A stretch of 64,000 nt of DNA from Caloramator sp. E03 (lineage in GTDB: Bacteria; Bacillota; Clostridia; Clostridiales; Caloramatoraceae). This document shows, one piece after another, positions 44,640 through 53,159 of this stretch. Positions within the stretch are counted from its first letter, which is position 1. Each line of letters begins with the position of its first letter. Where the stretch lies: assembly GCF_006016075.1 (NCBI RefSeq), contig NZ_CP040093.1:992001-1056000 (forward strand). The letters run 5' to 3'. Position numbers and translations under genes: made by a program. Below the pieces are notes generated by a model. That model was not told the origin of the DNA and searched no databases. It was given only the letters and a program-made list of their open reading frames with translations.

Positions 44640-45772
44640 ACTTTAACCCTCCTTCCTTTTAGCGATGAAAATATAAACATTAAAATACTCATAGCCCAAA
44701 GAGATAATACTGCCTTTGAAGCTATCTGTGATGAACCGTTGTATATAGTATTAAAGAATGCTTCATGTCCAAGCTTATTTGGAATAAAAAATATTATTTT
44801 TTCTAATGAACCAAAAGTTGAAAATTTAGTATATCCTCCCGATAAAAAAGTAAACAGCGGAACTATTCCATTTAAAAAATTAACAGCACGTTTTTCATCT
44901 TTTGCAAAGAAAGCTGTCATAATACCAAAGGAAGTTGAAAAAACTGAAAAGGAAAAGGTTATAAACAATATCACAGGCATATTTTCTCCAAAGTTAACCC
45001 CATAAACATATTTAGAAAAGCATATAATCATTACAGCTTTAAGAAAAAAAGTAGCAATCAGCCCCAAAAGCTTTCCTAAAAACAGTTCATAGAATTTTAC
45101 AGGGGTGCATTTTACCCTGTTTCCTATCGCTTCATATATATCCTCGCCAGCAAGTACTGCACTTGAGATGGTATCATACATCAGCGTCATAACAAGCATA
45201 GTTACAGCATAATAATCTATTGCCCTTGGTATGTTTCCCTTTGCAGATATTGGCACATTTTCTATATTTTTATATGTTTTATATTCGCTGAATTTTCCTG
45301 TAAGGCTGTTTATAGTCTTTACAGTATTAAAACCGTCGCCAAAGCTATCAACTATATTTTTAACAACCATAGAATAAAAGCTTCCTGTCTTTTTTGAATA
45401 AACTTTTATCTTTGATTCTTCACCTTTTATAATTTTTTCAGTAAAATCCTTATCAATCATTATAAAGGAATTCGCTTTATTCTCTTCAACAAGCTTTTTA
45501 CCTTCCTCACTGCTTTTAACAATACTTACCTCAATAAACTCTTTTATTTTTTCATTATTTAAAAGCTCATCAAATCTTTTTGATATATCCCCTTTATCCT
45601 CATTAAAATAGGCAACCTTTATCTTTCCCATATTGCTTGGGGAATATTGGCTTGTAAGTGCAGTTCCTAATATTAATATTAAAACTATGGGAAAAAGCAA
45701 AGTAAGTGACAGTGTTTTATAATCCCTGAAGTTTCTTTTTATAGTGTTATAGGCTATAATTAATATTTTCAT
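44636..45772 (-). CDS. ABC-2 type exporter permease, first subunit
   Basis: A 378-aa membrane protein of the same build: an N-terminal membrane helix (LTLLFPIVLILILGTAL), a long outer loop (about residues 40-170), then five membrane segments (YAVTMLVMTLMYDTISSAVLAGE...MTAFFAKDEKRAVNFLNGIVPLFTFLSGGY). It forms the channel with 43542. The start is nine bases after the ATPase. Confidence 0.86.
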   Translation of the reverse strand: MKILIIAYNTIKRNFRDYKTLSLTLLFPIVLILILGTALTSQYSPSNMGKIKVAYFNEDKGDISKRFDELLNNEKIKEFIEVSIVKSSEEGKKLVEENKANSFIMIDKDFTEKIIKGEESKIKVYSKKTGSFYSMVVKNIVDSFGDGFNTVKTINSLTGKFSEYKTYKNIENVPISAKGNIPRAIDYYAVTMLVMTLMYDTISSAVLAGEDIYEAIGNRVKCTPVKFYELFLGKLLGLIATFFLKAVMIICFSKYVYGVNFGENMPVILFITFSFSVFSTSFGIMTAFFAKDEKRAVNFLNGIVPLFTFLSGGYTKFSTFGSLEKIIFFIPNKLGHEAFFNTIYNGSSQIASKAVLSLWAMSILMFIFSSLKGRRVKV

Positions 45773-45781
45773 AGTATCACC

Positions 45782-46714
45782 TCAATCCCTTAGTTTTTTA
45801 CCAGTTAGAGTTAAAAATACGGTTTCGAGGGTTGGCCTATCAATATTAAGGGATATTATATCAGAATCATATTTAATTATTTTTTCCATAATCGAAGCTA
45901 TATTTTTGCTGTTTTTGCTTGAAATAACGGTCATGTTGTTGTCCTCTATGATGCAGTCCTTAACCCCATCTATTTTTTTAATCTCATCAACTATTGAAAA
46001 ATTAATATTTGATAGGGTAATATCTATTTTTTCTTCTTGTGATACAAAGTCCTTAAGTTCCTCCTTTGTACCCTTTGCAATAACTCTTCCATGATCCACT
46101 ATAACAACATAGGAACATATCTGCTCTATCTCTTCCATATAGTGGGATGTGTAGATTATTGTAGAGCCCATATCGTTAAGAACTTTTATTGAATCCAATA
46201 TATGGTTTCTCGACTGAGGATCGATGCCAACGGTTGGCTCATCCATTATAATAAGCTTTGGTCTGTGGGTTATTGCACAGGCAATGTTTAGCCTTCTTTT
46301 CATACCTCCTGAAAACTTTACAGGATATTCCTTTCTCTTATCCCAAAGGCCTACGAAGTTAAGTGCCTCTTCAACTCTTTCTTTTAAAAGCGTCCCAGAC
46401 AGGCCATAGAGCCTTGCAAAATATTTTACATTTTCATAGGCGGTTAAATCCTCAAACACAGCTATATCCTGAGGAACTATACCCATATTCTTTTTAATTT
46501 CAATTTCATCCTCTTTAAGGCTTTTCCCAAATACCCTTATCTCCCCTTTGTCAATTTTGCAAAGTCCAACGATTGTGTTTATTATCGTTGTCTTTCCTGC
46601 GCCGTTAGGTCCTAAAAGCCCGAATATCTCCCCTTCTTTAATGCTCATACTAACATTATCAACAGCAAGTACATTCCCATATCTTTTTATAAGGTTTTTA
46701 ATTTCAACAACCAT
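45782..46714 (-). CDS. ABC-2 exporter ATP-binding subunit
   Basis: A 310-aa ATPase. Walker A is GPNGAGKT (35-42), the signature is FSGGMKRRL (134-142), Walker B is LIIMDEP (154-160) and the switch histidine is in TSHYMEEIEQIC. A C-terminal extension ends RPTLETVFLTLTGKKLRD, as in drug- or lantibiotic-export ATPases. First gene of the unit, presumably driven by the two-component system at 41169-42870. Confidence 0.93.
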   Translation of the reverse strand: MVVEIKNLIKRYGNVLAVDNVSMSIKEGEIFGLLGPNGAGKTTIINTIVGLCKIDKGEIRVFGKSLKEDEIEIKKNMGIVPQDIAVFEDLTAYENVKYFARLYGLSGTLLKERVEEALNFVGLWDKRKEYPVKFSGGMKRRLNIACAITHRPKLIIMDEPTVGIDPQSRNHILDSIKVLNDMGSTIIYTSHYMEEIEQICSYVVIVDHGRVIAKGTKEELKDFVSQEEKIDITLSNINFSIVDEIKKIDGVKDCIIEDNNMTVISSKNSKNIASIMEKIIKYDSDIISLNIDRPTLETVFLTLTGKKLRD

Positions 46715-47110
46715 ATTAACCCTCCCATAATTTTCTTAATTATATAATATAAACTTTAAAGGGTTGTAAATAGTGATTTTAAGAACAAACTAATATGACA
46801 ATTGTCATAAAAAGTGAACCGGTCAGCAGCTTATAAAGGCTTGGACAAGCATAGGGACAGTTACTTATTTTATTTATTTAATATAATATTTTGAGAACAC
46901 AAAAAGGGCAGCCATTATAAAATCAGCTACCCTGTATAGTAAAATGTATTTATTTTATCAATTGTCAATCTAATGGAAATTTTATCCTCCAATCTCCATC
47001 TCCAGCGCCTGGCACCAAGGATGTGGCACTTTTTCTGCTGAGCTATCCTATTGTCTATGCCGAGTACACCCCTAAAAAATACCTTTTAATTTTTCAAGGG
47101 TTATTTTCAG
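46715..47110. repeat. Repeat debris between exporter and thiamine operons
   Basis: About 395 bases without a gene. It contains a mutated GGGACAGTTACTTATT motif near 46855, an imperfect hairpin around 46905-46935, and a worn GCGCCTGGCACC copy of the second repeat family at 46994-47027. A weak hairpin plus T-run on the - strand near 47075-47105 may end the thi operon. Confidence 0.6.
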
Positions 47111-47746
47111 TTAATATATAACATTATCTGCGCACTCTGACATAATCTTAGCTGCCTGTTTTATGTTATCTTTACCTAAGATACATGAAACTACCGCAAT
47201 GCCGTCTATTTTTGCAGGTTTTAAAAGCACTGCATTGTTTTCATTTATTCCTCCAATTGCAACAACAGGAATAGATACGCTTTCTTTAATTTCTTTTAAA
47301 CGCTCAATTGAAACTGCGTCTGCATCTTTTTTGGTGCTTGTTGGGAAAATAGCCCCAACGCCTATATAATCTGCTCCATCTTTCTCAGCTTTTCTTGCTT
47401 CATCAACACTGCAAACAGAAACTCCAAGTATTTTATCTTTTCCAATAAGTTTTCTTGCTATGTCTGCAGGCATGTCTTTTTGCCCAACGTGAAGCCCTGC
47501 AGCATCTATTGAAAGTGCAATATCAAGCCTGTCATTTATAATTAAAGGTATGTCATATATATCAGTAATTCTTTTAATATTTAAAGCTATATTATAAAAT
47601 TCTCGGGTTGATATATCCTTTTCCCGAAGCTGGACTAAAGTTACTCCTCCTAATATAGCCTGCTCTACAGCCTTTGATAAATCATTATTTTTTAATATAT
47701 CTCTATCAGTAACAAGATAAAGCTTATAATTAACATTATTCTTCAT
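47111..47746 (-). CDS. thiE: Thiamine phosphate synthase
   Basis: A 211-aa TIM-barrel enzyme: [50 protein letters not shown] and [16 protein letters not shown] contain the substrate and Mg/pyrophosphate sites. It joins HMP-pyrophosphate and thiazole phosphate into thiamine phosphate. It overlaps thiM by 11 bases. Last gene of the operon. Confidence 0.95.
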   Translation of the reverse strand: MKNNVNYKLYLVTDRDILKNNDLSKAVEQAILGGVTLVQLREKDISTREFYNIALNIKRITDIYDIPLIINDRLDIALSIDAAGLHVGQKDMPADIARKLIGKDKILGVSVCSVDEARKAEKDGADYIGVGAIFPTSTKKDADAVSIERLKEIKESVSIPVVAIGGINENNAVLLKPAKIDGIAVVSCILGKDNIKQAAKIMSECADNVIY

Positions 47747-48572
47747 AAACTTTCCCTCTTTGTATTATTTCTTCCTTTGATAATTTATAAATTGAATCTA
47801 TTAAATATGTTTTAAAGCTGCCTGTTCCTTCATCGTTTTTATCCATTTTTTCAAAGGCCTTTTCACCAGCGATGCCCATAGATACAATACCCGATAAAGC
47901 AGCTAAAAGATAATTATCTGATGCTCCAAGGTATGAACCAATAAGAGAAGTGCACATACAGCCTGTTCCTGTTATTTTAGACATTATTTTATGACCGTTT
48001 GTAACGCTATATAGAGCTTTTCCGTCTGTTACTATATCTGTTGCCCCAGTTATTGCACATACAGTTTTAAATTTTTTAGCAAAATTTCTTGCAATTTCTT
48101 TTATTTCAGTAAGTTCATCCTCACTTGCTGAAATCGGCTCTGCGGCATCAACGCCTTTTGTCTGTGTCTCTAATCCGTATAGGGTTTTAATCTCTGAAAT
48201 ATTTCCCCTTACAACAGATAGTTTAATTTCATCCATTATTCTTTTGGCTGTTTCCGTTCTGTATTTTGTAGCTCCTGCACCAACAGGATCAAGTATAATT
48301 GGGATATTAAGTTCATTTGCCCTCTTACCAGCTTCAATCATAGATTCAACAGTTCTTTTGTTTAATGTTCCAATATTTAATACAAGAGAGGATGCAATGG
48401 ATACCATCTCTTTAACTTCATTTATATCATCTGCCATAACCGGCGATGCTCCAATTGCAAGGATAATATTAGCGCAGTCATTTACAGTTACATAATTTGT
48501 TATATTATGTATTAGAGGATTTTTTTCTCTTAAGCTGCATAATAATTCTCCAATTTTTTTACAAGTTTCCAT
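47736..48572 (-). CDS. thiM: Hydroxyethylthiazole kinase
   Basis: A 278-aa kinase with [32 protein letters not shown] at the substrate site and [19 protein letters not shown] near the catalytic Cys. It phosphorylates salvaged thiazole for ThiE. The start lies 43 bases inside the end of the permease gene, with GGAGGTGG in front of it. Confidence 0.95.
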   Translation of the reverse strand: METCKKIGELLCSLREKNPLIHNITNYVTVNDCANIILAIGASPVMADDINEVKEMVSIASSLVLNIGTLNKRTVESMIEAGKRANELNIPIILDPVGAGATKYRTETAKRIMDEIKLSVVRGNISEIKTLYGLETQTKGVDAAEPISASEDELTEIKEIARNFAKKFKTVCAITGATDIVTDGKALYSVTNGHKIMSKITGTGCMCTSLIGSYLGASDNYLLAALSGIVSMGIAGEKAFEKMDKNDEGTGSFKTYLIDSIYKLSKEEIIQRGKVYEE

Positions 48573-49765
48573 TTGTTAATCCACCTCCAGGTTATTGTAT
48601 AAATAATGCTTGTAGTTATCATTGCAGGAACTGTTGCTCCAAATAATAAATCCTGTTTAATGAAACTGTAATATGAAGCAACACCTATTGCCCATACTAT
48701 AAATGCTCCTAAGTTAATAAGAACATCGTTCTTAATTTTGTTGTTTTTCTTTATAATAAAATAGTCAGTTATAAGAATTGCAAACAAAGGTGCAAACACT
48801 GAACCTATTGCATATAAAAAGCTTTCATAGTTTTCAATTGGAAAAACTGCAGCGATTACAGTTCCAATTACCGTCATTAGTATTCCTATATTTTTTTCAC
48901 TTTGTTTTGGCATTATATTTAAAAAGGAAACCCCAGCTGAGTAAACATCAAGAAAAGTAGTTGTAACTGTTGAAAGCACAACTATGCCAAGTGCAGTTAT
49001 TCCAAGATTTGCAGCAAGCATCATAGCTGAAGGGTCTGGGTTGTTTGAAACTATAGCTGCACCAAGTCCAATAATATACATCCATGAACTTCCTAAAAAG
49101 TATCCTAAAAAGCTTCCTAAAGCTCCTTCTTTTTCACTCTTTGCAAATCTTGTATAGTCTGCAATAAGAGGAAGCCAAGACAGAGGCATAATTACATTAA
49201 GTTCAAGAGCCCCGCCAACAGATATGCTGCCGCTTCCTGCTCTATCAAACAAAGTTTTATCTTTAAATATTACAGTACCTAAAACAATCGTCAGTACAAA
49301 GAGCAAAAATACAGCAATACTGTTCAGCTTTTTCATACCATCCTTCCCATACCAAATCCAAAGTGCAACAAGTACTCCAACTAAAACAATGCTTAACAAA
49401 ACATTGTCAAAACTCCATAAACTCTTTGCTATAAGGTTTATTGAATCTGCTGCAGATTTTATCATAACCGCTGTCCAGCCTATAAGCTGAAGAACGTTTA
49501 AAATTGAGAATAAATATACTCCGTATTTCCCAAAGGATATATTTGTTGAAGTTATTGCTGGAACCTTTTCTCTTGTTCCAATTACTCCTCCCAAAACAAG
49601 CACAAAGGTTCCAATCAAATGCCCAGCTAAAATTACAATAACACCGGTTTTAAAGCCAAGAGGTGCAATCAAACCTCCAGTTAATATTTCAGCAATTGAA
49701 ACTGCCGCTCCAAACCATAAAAGTAAAAATGTCCAAAAGCCAAGCTTTTCGTTATCTTTAGTCAT
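48530..49765 (-). CDS. CytX-like NCS1 permease (probable hydroxymethylpyrimidine importer)
   Basis: A 411-aa protein with about 12 membrane segments. LGFWTFLLLWFGAAVSIAEILTGGLIAPLGF at the start and IMPLSWLPLIADYTRFAKSEKEGALGSFLGYFLGSSWMY in the middle are NCS1-type landmarks. CytX homologues inside TPP-riboswitch operons with thiD, thiM and thiE are thought to import the pyrimidine HMP. The placement here supports that. Its start overlaps the end of thiD. Confidence 0.86.
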   Translation of the reverse strand: MTKDNEKLGFWTFLLLWFGAAVSIAEILTGGLIAPLGFKTGVIVILAGHLIGTFVLVLGGVIGTREKVPAITSTNISFGKYGVYLFSILNVLQLIGWTAVMIKSAADSINLIAKSLWSFDNVLLSIVLVGVLVALWIWYGKDGMKKLNSIAVFLLFVLTIVLGTVIFKDKTLFDRAGSGSISVGGALELNVIMPLSWLPLIADYTRFAKSEKEGALGSFLGYFLGSSWMYIIGLGAAIVSNNPDPSAMMLAANLGITALGIVVLSTVTTTFLDVYSAGVSFLNIMPKQSEKNIGILMTVIGTVIAAVFPIENYESFLYAIGSVFAPLFAILITDYFIIKKNNKIKNDVLINLGAFIVWAIGVASYYSFIKQDLLFGATVPAMITTSIIYTITWRWINKWKLVKKLENYYAA

Positions 49766-50582
49766 TTAAAATTCCTCCTGCTTTATATAATGAATAAAAA
49801 TGATTAGTGGGTCCAACTCCATGCCCTATATCAAGGGAATGTTTTATAGCTGTTGTTATGTATTCCTTTGCTCTTTTTACAGCATCTTTAATTTCAAATC
49901 CAAGGGCTAAATTAGCCGTTATTGCAGATGATAATGTACAACCTGTTCCATGTGTATTTTTTGTATTAATTCTCTCTGTGCTGTAATGAACAATATTTTC
50001 ACCATCAAATAAAACATCAACCGCTTCTCCTTTAATATGCCCTCCCTTTAAAAGAACACTTTTGCATCCAAGTTTATATATTTCTTTTGCAGCTTCTTCC
50101 ATTTCACTTACTGTCTCGATTTTTATATTTTCATTCTTTACTTCATTAAGTATTTCTTCAGCTTCAGGAATATTTGGAGTAATAATTGATGATAGGGGAA
50201 TAAGCCTATTTATAAGTGCAGTTTTTGACTCAGGTTTTAAAAGAGAGTACCCGCTTTTTGAAATCATAACCGGATCTAAAACAACATTCTCAGGATTATA
50301 CTGACTTATCTTTTCACTTATTGCTTCAATCGTTGAAATCTTTGAAACCATGCCTATTTTAACCACATCAACCTTAATATCAGTAAAAATTGCATCAATC
50401 TGGGCTTTAATAATTTCCTCATCAATATCCTGCACTGCAAAAACGCCCTGTGTATTTTGTGCTGTTACTGCTGTAATCACGCTCATTCCTTATACTCCAT
50501 TTGCACTGAATGTTTTTAAATCTGCCTGTATTCCTGCACCACCACAGCTGTCTGATCCTGCAATTGTTAATGCCTTTTTCAT
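49758..50582 (-). pseudogene. thiD: Hydroxymethylpyrimidine(-phosphate) kinase with an in-frame stop at codon 31
   Basis: Read from ATG 50582 the protein begins [30 protein letters not shown], then TAA (50492-50490) where Tyr is expected, and goes on without a frame change to GMSVITAVTAQNTQGVFAV. The rest is intact: ILDPVM-like VVLDPVMISKSG, LKGGH, and NTHGTGCTLSSAI with the catalytic Cys. Without codons 1-30 the HMP-binding region is lost, so restart at ATG 50486 would give a poor enzyme, although a GGAG lies about eight bases before it. A single base change would restore the gene, so a sequencing error is possible. Confidence 0.85.
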
Positions 50583-50603
50583 ATTTTTCCTCCTTCTTAA
50601 TAC

Positions 50604-50634
50604 AAAAAAACACAAACCCATAGGATTTGTGTTT
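50604..50634 (-). terminator. TPP-riboswitch terminator before thiD
   Basis: On the - strand AAACACAAATC pairs with GGTTTGTGTTT, followed by TTTTTTTG. Positioned between the aptamer and thiD. Confidence 0.85.
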
Positions 50635-50649
50635 AAATCAAAAATTTAC

Positions 50650-50745
50650 AAACATCTTCCTACGCTGGAATTATCCAGTTCAGGTTCATAGGGTCAAAGA
50701 ATTATGGTTCTTACTCTCAGCCGGCCTATCCAGCTCCCCCGTGTT
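50650..50745 (-). promoter_or_regulatory. TPP riboswitch (THI box)
   Basis: On the - strand GGGGGAGCTGGATAGGCC, GGCTGAGAGTAAGAA, TGACCCTATGAACCTGAACTGG and ATAATTCCAGCGTAGGAAGATG follow each other in THI-box order. Thiamine pyrophosphate should favour the terminator and turn the salvage operon off. Confidence 0.96.
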
Positions 50746-50913
50746 TTGCTTATTAATTTTTATAAATTAATCATAACACAACCAATTATATTTTGCAAAA
50801 AAATTTATAATTATACTTTTTTAAAATTATAGAATATAATATTGTAATTTGCATCAATATTTAATTAAAAAACTTCCGTTGAAAATAAGAATGATTTATG
50901 TTATTATGTAATT

Positions 50914-50932
50914 GAGAATGAATTTCATTACG
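50914..50932 (+). promoter_or_regulatory. Fur-box-like site before feoA
   Basis: GAGAATGAATTTCATTACG matches the 19-base Fur consensus at about 14 positions and is partly palindromic (GAATGAAT / TTCATTAC region). It lies immediately upstream of the feoA ribosome site, so iron-bound Fur could shut the operon. Confidence 0.55.
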
Positions 50933-50943
50933 AGGTGATGTGT

Positions 50944-51168
50944 ATGTGTATATGTGATTTAGAACCTTTGAAGAAGGTATATATATGTGATATAAAAGGA
51001 AATGAATTGCTTGTAAAAAGACTTCTTGCTCTTGGTGCAACTTATGGTACCGAAGTTTATGTTAAAAATTATGCTCCTCTTGGTGATCCGATAATAATTA
51101 ATCTAAGAGGCTTTGATCTTGCAATAAGAAAGAAGGATGCAAAGAATATATACGTAAAGGAGGCGTAA
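50944..51168 (+). CDS. feoA: Ferrous iron transport protein A
   Basis: A protein of about 74 residues with the SH3-like FeoA fold pattern: CDLEPLKKVYICDIKGNELLVKRLLALGATYGTEVYVKNYAPLGDPIIINLRG. AGGTG is eight bases before ATG 50944; in-frame starts at 50935 and 50938 are too close. FeoA helps FeoB in ferrous iron uptake. One base separates it from feoB. Confidence 0.93.
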   Translation: MCICDLEPLKKVYICDIKGNELLVKRLLALGATYGTEVYVKNYAPLGDPIIINLRGFDLAIRKKDAKNIYVKEA

Positions 51169-51169
51169 T

Positions 51170-52933
51170 ATGATAACGGCTGCACTTATTGGTAACCCAA
51201 ATGTGGGAAAAACAACTCTTTTTAACCTTCTAACGGGTTCAAATCAATATGTTGGTAACTGGCCAGGAGTTACCGTTGAAAAAAAAGAAGGTTACATGGA
51301 AAACTCAATAAAAATAGTGGATTTGCCTGGAATCTATGCAATGGATACCTTCTCTAATGAAGAGAAAATATCTAAGGAGTTTCTTTTAAAAGAAAAGGTT
51401 GATGTGATTATAAACATAGTTGATGCATCAAATTTAAGTAGAAACCTATATCTTACAATGCAGCTTAAACAATTTAAAAAACCAATAATACTTGTATTAA
51501 ATATGTTAGATGCCGCAGAAAATAAAGGCATTAAAATAAACTTTGATTTATTAGCAAAAGAAATCAATTGTACTATAGTTCCAATTATAGCATCAAAGAA
51601 AATAGGAATTGATAATCTTAAGGTACTGCTTATGAGCGGTAATTTTTTAAAAAGCATAGATGATAATGATTATCATTTTTCATCAGAAAAGGAGATTTAT
51701 GACTATATAGATTCAATACTTAAAAAATCAATATCTTTTAATAGGAACAATACAAAAACAATCTCAGAAAAAATTGATAAAATAATACTTAATAAATTTT
51801 TAGCTTACCCAATATTTTTAGGATTTCTGTACTTAATATTTAAATTAACTTTCAGCTGGGTAGGCCAACCTCTTGCAGATCTTTTAGATTTATTTCTAAA
51901 CGATTATCTTGTCCCATTCATTGAAAACCTATTAAAAAGCAGTAGCCCTTATTTTAAATCTCTAATAATAGATGGAATAGTTGGAGGAGTCGGTTCTGTT
52001 GTAGTATTCCTTCCTGTTATACTTTCACTATTTCTTGGTATATCTTTTTTAGAGGACTGTGGATATATGGCAAGAGCGGCATTAATAATGGATAAACTTA
52101 TGAGGAAAATGGGTCTTTCTGGTAAAGCATTTATACCTTTGATAGTTGGATTTGGTTGCAGCGTACCTGGAATAATGTCCTCAAGAACCTTAGAAAGTGA
52201 AAAGGACAGAAAACTCACTGCATTATTAGTACCTCTTATGTCTTGTAACGCAAGGCTTCCTGTTTACGCACTATTTGCTTCAGTATTTTTCCCAAACAAT
52301 CAAACTGCAGTAGTATTTTCGCTATATATCATAGGAATAGTTCTTGCATTTGTTATTGGAATTATTTTCAAGAATACAATATTTAAAAAAGACGAAGAGC
52401 CTTTTATAATAGAGCTTCCTGAATATAAAATGCCTGATATAAGAAACCTTTTAATTCATACCTGGGACAAAGGTAAAGGATTTTTAAAAAAGGCAGGAAC
52501 AATAATATTTTCAATTTCAATATTAGTATGGTTCCTATCAAACTTTAATTTCAATGGAATGACTGAAATGAATTCAAGCTTTTTAGCATCAATTGGAAAA
52601 TTTATAAACCCAATATTTATACCTCTTGGATTTGGTAAATGGCAAAATTCTGTATCCCTTTTAACAGGCCTTATGGCAAAAGAAGTTGTAATTGGTACAA
52701 TGGGAGTAATATATGGAGGAGATTTATCTAATGTATTAAAAGGATCCTTTACTCCACTTTCAGCCTATAGCTTTTTAATATTTGTTCTTTTATACACACC
52801 ATGCGTGTCAGTCATAGCAACCATGAAAAAGGAATACGGAAGCAAGATGGCAGTTTTTTCAGTATTTTATCAGTTAATTTTAGCATGGATAGCCTCATTT
52901 ATAGTATATAACTTTGGAAAAATATTATTTTAA
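51170..52933 (+). CDS. feoB: Ferrous iron transport protein B
   Basis: A 587-aa GTPase-permease, shorter than E. coli FeoB. The G protein has G1 GNPNVGKT (8-15), G3 DLPG (51-54), G4 NMLD (111-114) and G5-like IIASKKIG. About eight membrane segments follow with the gate motif GFGCSVPGIMSSRTLES and LMAKEVVIGTMGVIYG. It imports Fe2+ under anaerobic, iron-poor conditions. Ribosome site AAAGGAGG. Confidence 0.95.
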   Translation: MITAALIGNPNVGKTTLFNLLTGSNQYVGNWPGVTVEKKEGYMENSIKIVDLPGIYAMDTFSNEEKISKEFLLKEKVDVIINIVDASNLSRNLYLTMQLKQFKKPIILVLNMLDAAENKGIKINFDLLAKEINCTIVPIIASKKIGIDNLKVLLMSGNFLKSIDDNDYHFSSEKEIYDYIDSILKKSISFNRNNTKTISEKIDKIILNKFLAYPIFLGFLYLIFKLTFSWVGQPLADLLDLFLNDYLVPFIENLLKSSSPYFKSLIIDGIVGGVGSVVVFLPVILSLFLGISFLEDCGYMARAALIMDKLMRKMGLSGKAFIPLIVGFGCSVPGIMSSRTLESEKDRKLTALLVPLMSCNARLPVYALFASVFFPNNQTAVVFSLYIIGIVLAFVIGIIFKNTIFKKDEEPFIIELPEYKMPDIRNLLIHTWDKGKGFLKKAGTIIFSISILVWFLSNFNFNGMTEMNSSFLASIGKFINPIFIPLGFGKWQNSVSLLTGLMAKEVVIGTMGVIYGGDLSNVLKGSFTPLSAYSFLIFVLLYTPCVSVIATMKKEYGSKMAVFSVFYQLILAWIASFIVYNFGKILF

Positions 52934-52946
52934 AGAAGGTGTTTTT

Positions 52947-53093
52947 ATGATTGAAAGAATAATAACAATAATCATAATAATTACAGCAATATATATTCTA
53001 TATAAAAATATTAAGAAAAAATCTTCCGGCAGTTGCGATTGTTCATCCTGTACCTCCCACTGTCAAAAATATAATAATAAGTCAGGTGTATAA
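52947..53093 (+). CDS. FeoB-associated Cys-rich membrane protein
   Basis: A 48-aa protein too short for most gene finders: a membrane helix (ERIITIIIIITAIYILY), lysines, then SSGSCDCSSCTSHCQKY with four cysteines. Such peptides regularly follow feoB in Firmicutes and may act as metal relays. Ribosome site AGAAGG. Its last codons lie in the 87-bp duplication caused by the next IS. Confidence 0.85.
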   Translation: MIERIITIIIIITAIYILYKNIKKKSSGSCDCSSCTSHCQKYNNKSGV

Positions 53094-53159
53094 CACTTGG
53101 CTTATTTTTTTATATTTTCACAAAAATATATTGCATATTTATTTAGTTTTATGTATAAT
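53073..53159. repeat. 87-bp direct repeat, left copy (IS target duplication), includes a terminator
   Basis: AATAATAAGTCAGGTGTATAAC to ATGTATAAT matches 55118-55204. It contains AAGTCAGGTGT pairing with ACACTTGGCTT and a T-run, the native terminator of the feo operon. Confidence 0.9.

Noticed and set aside
50422-50613. 63-aa open frame covering the start of thiD
   Set aside because: It is the wrong frame over the N-terminus of thiD; the correct frame carries the ThiD sequence with a nonsense codon.
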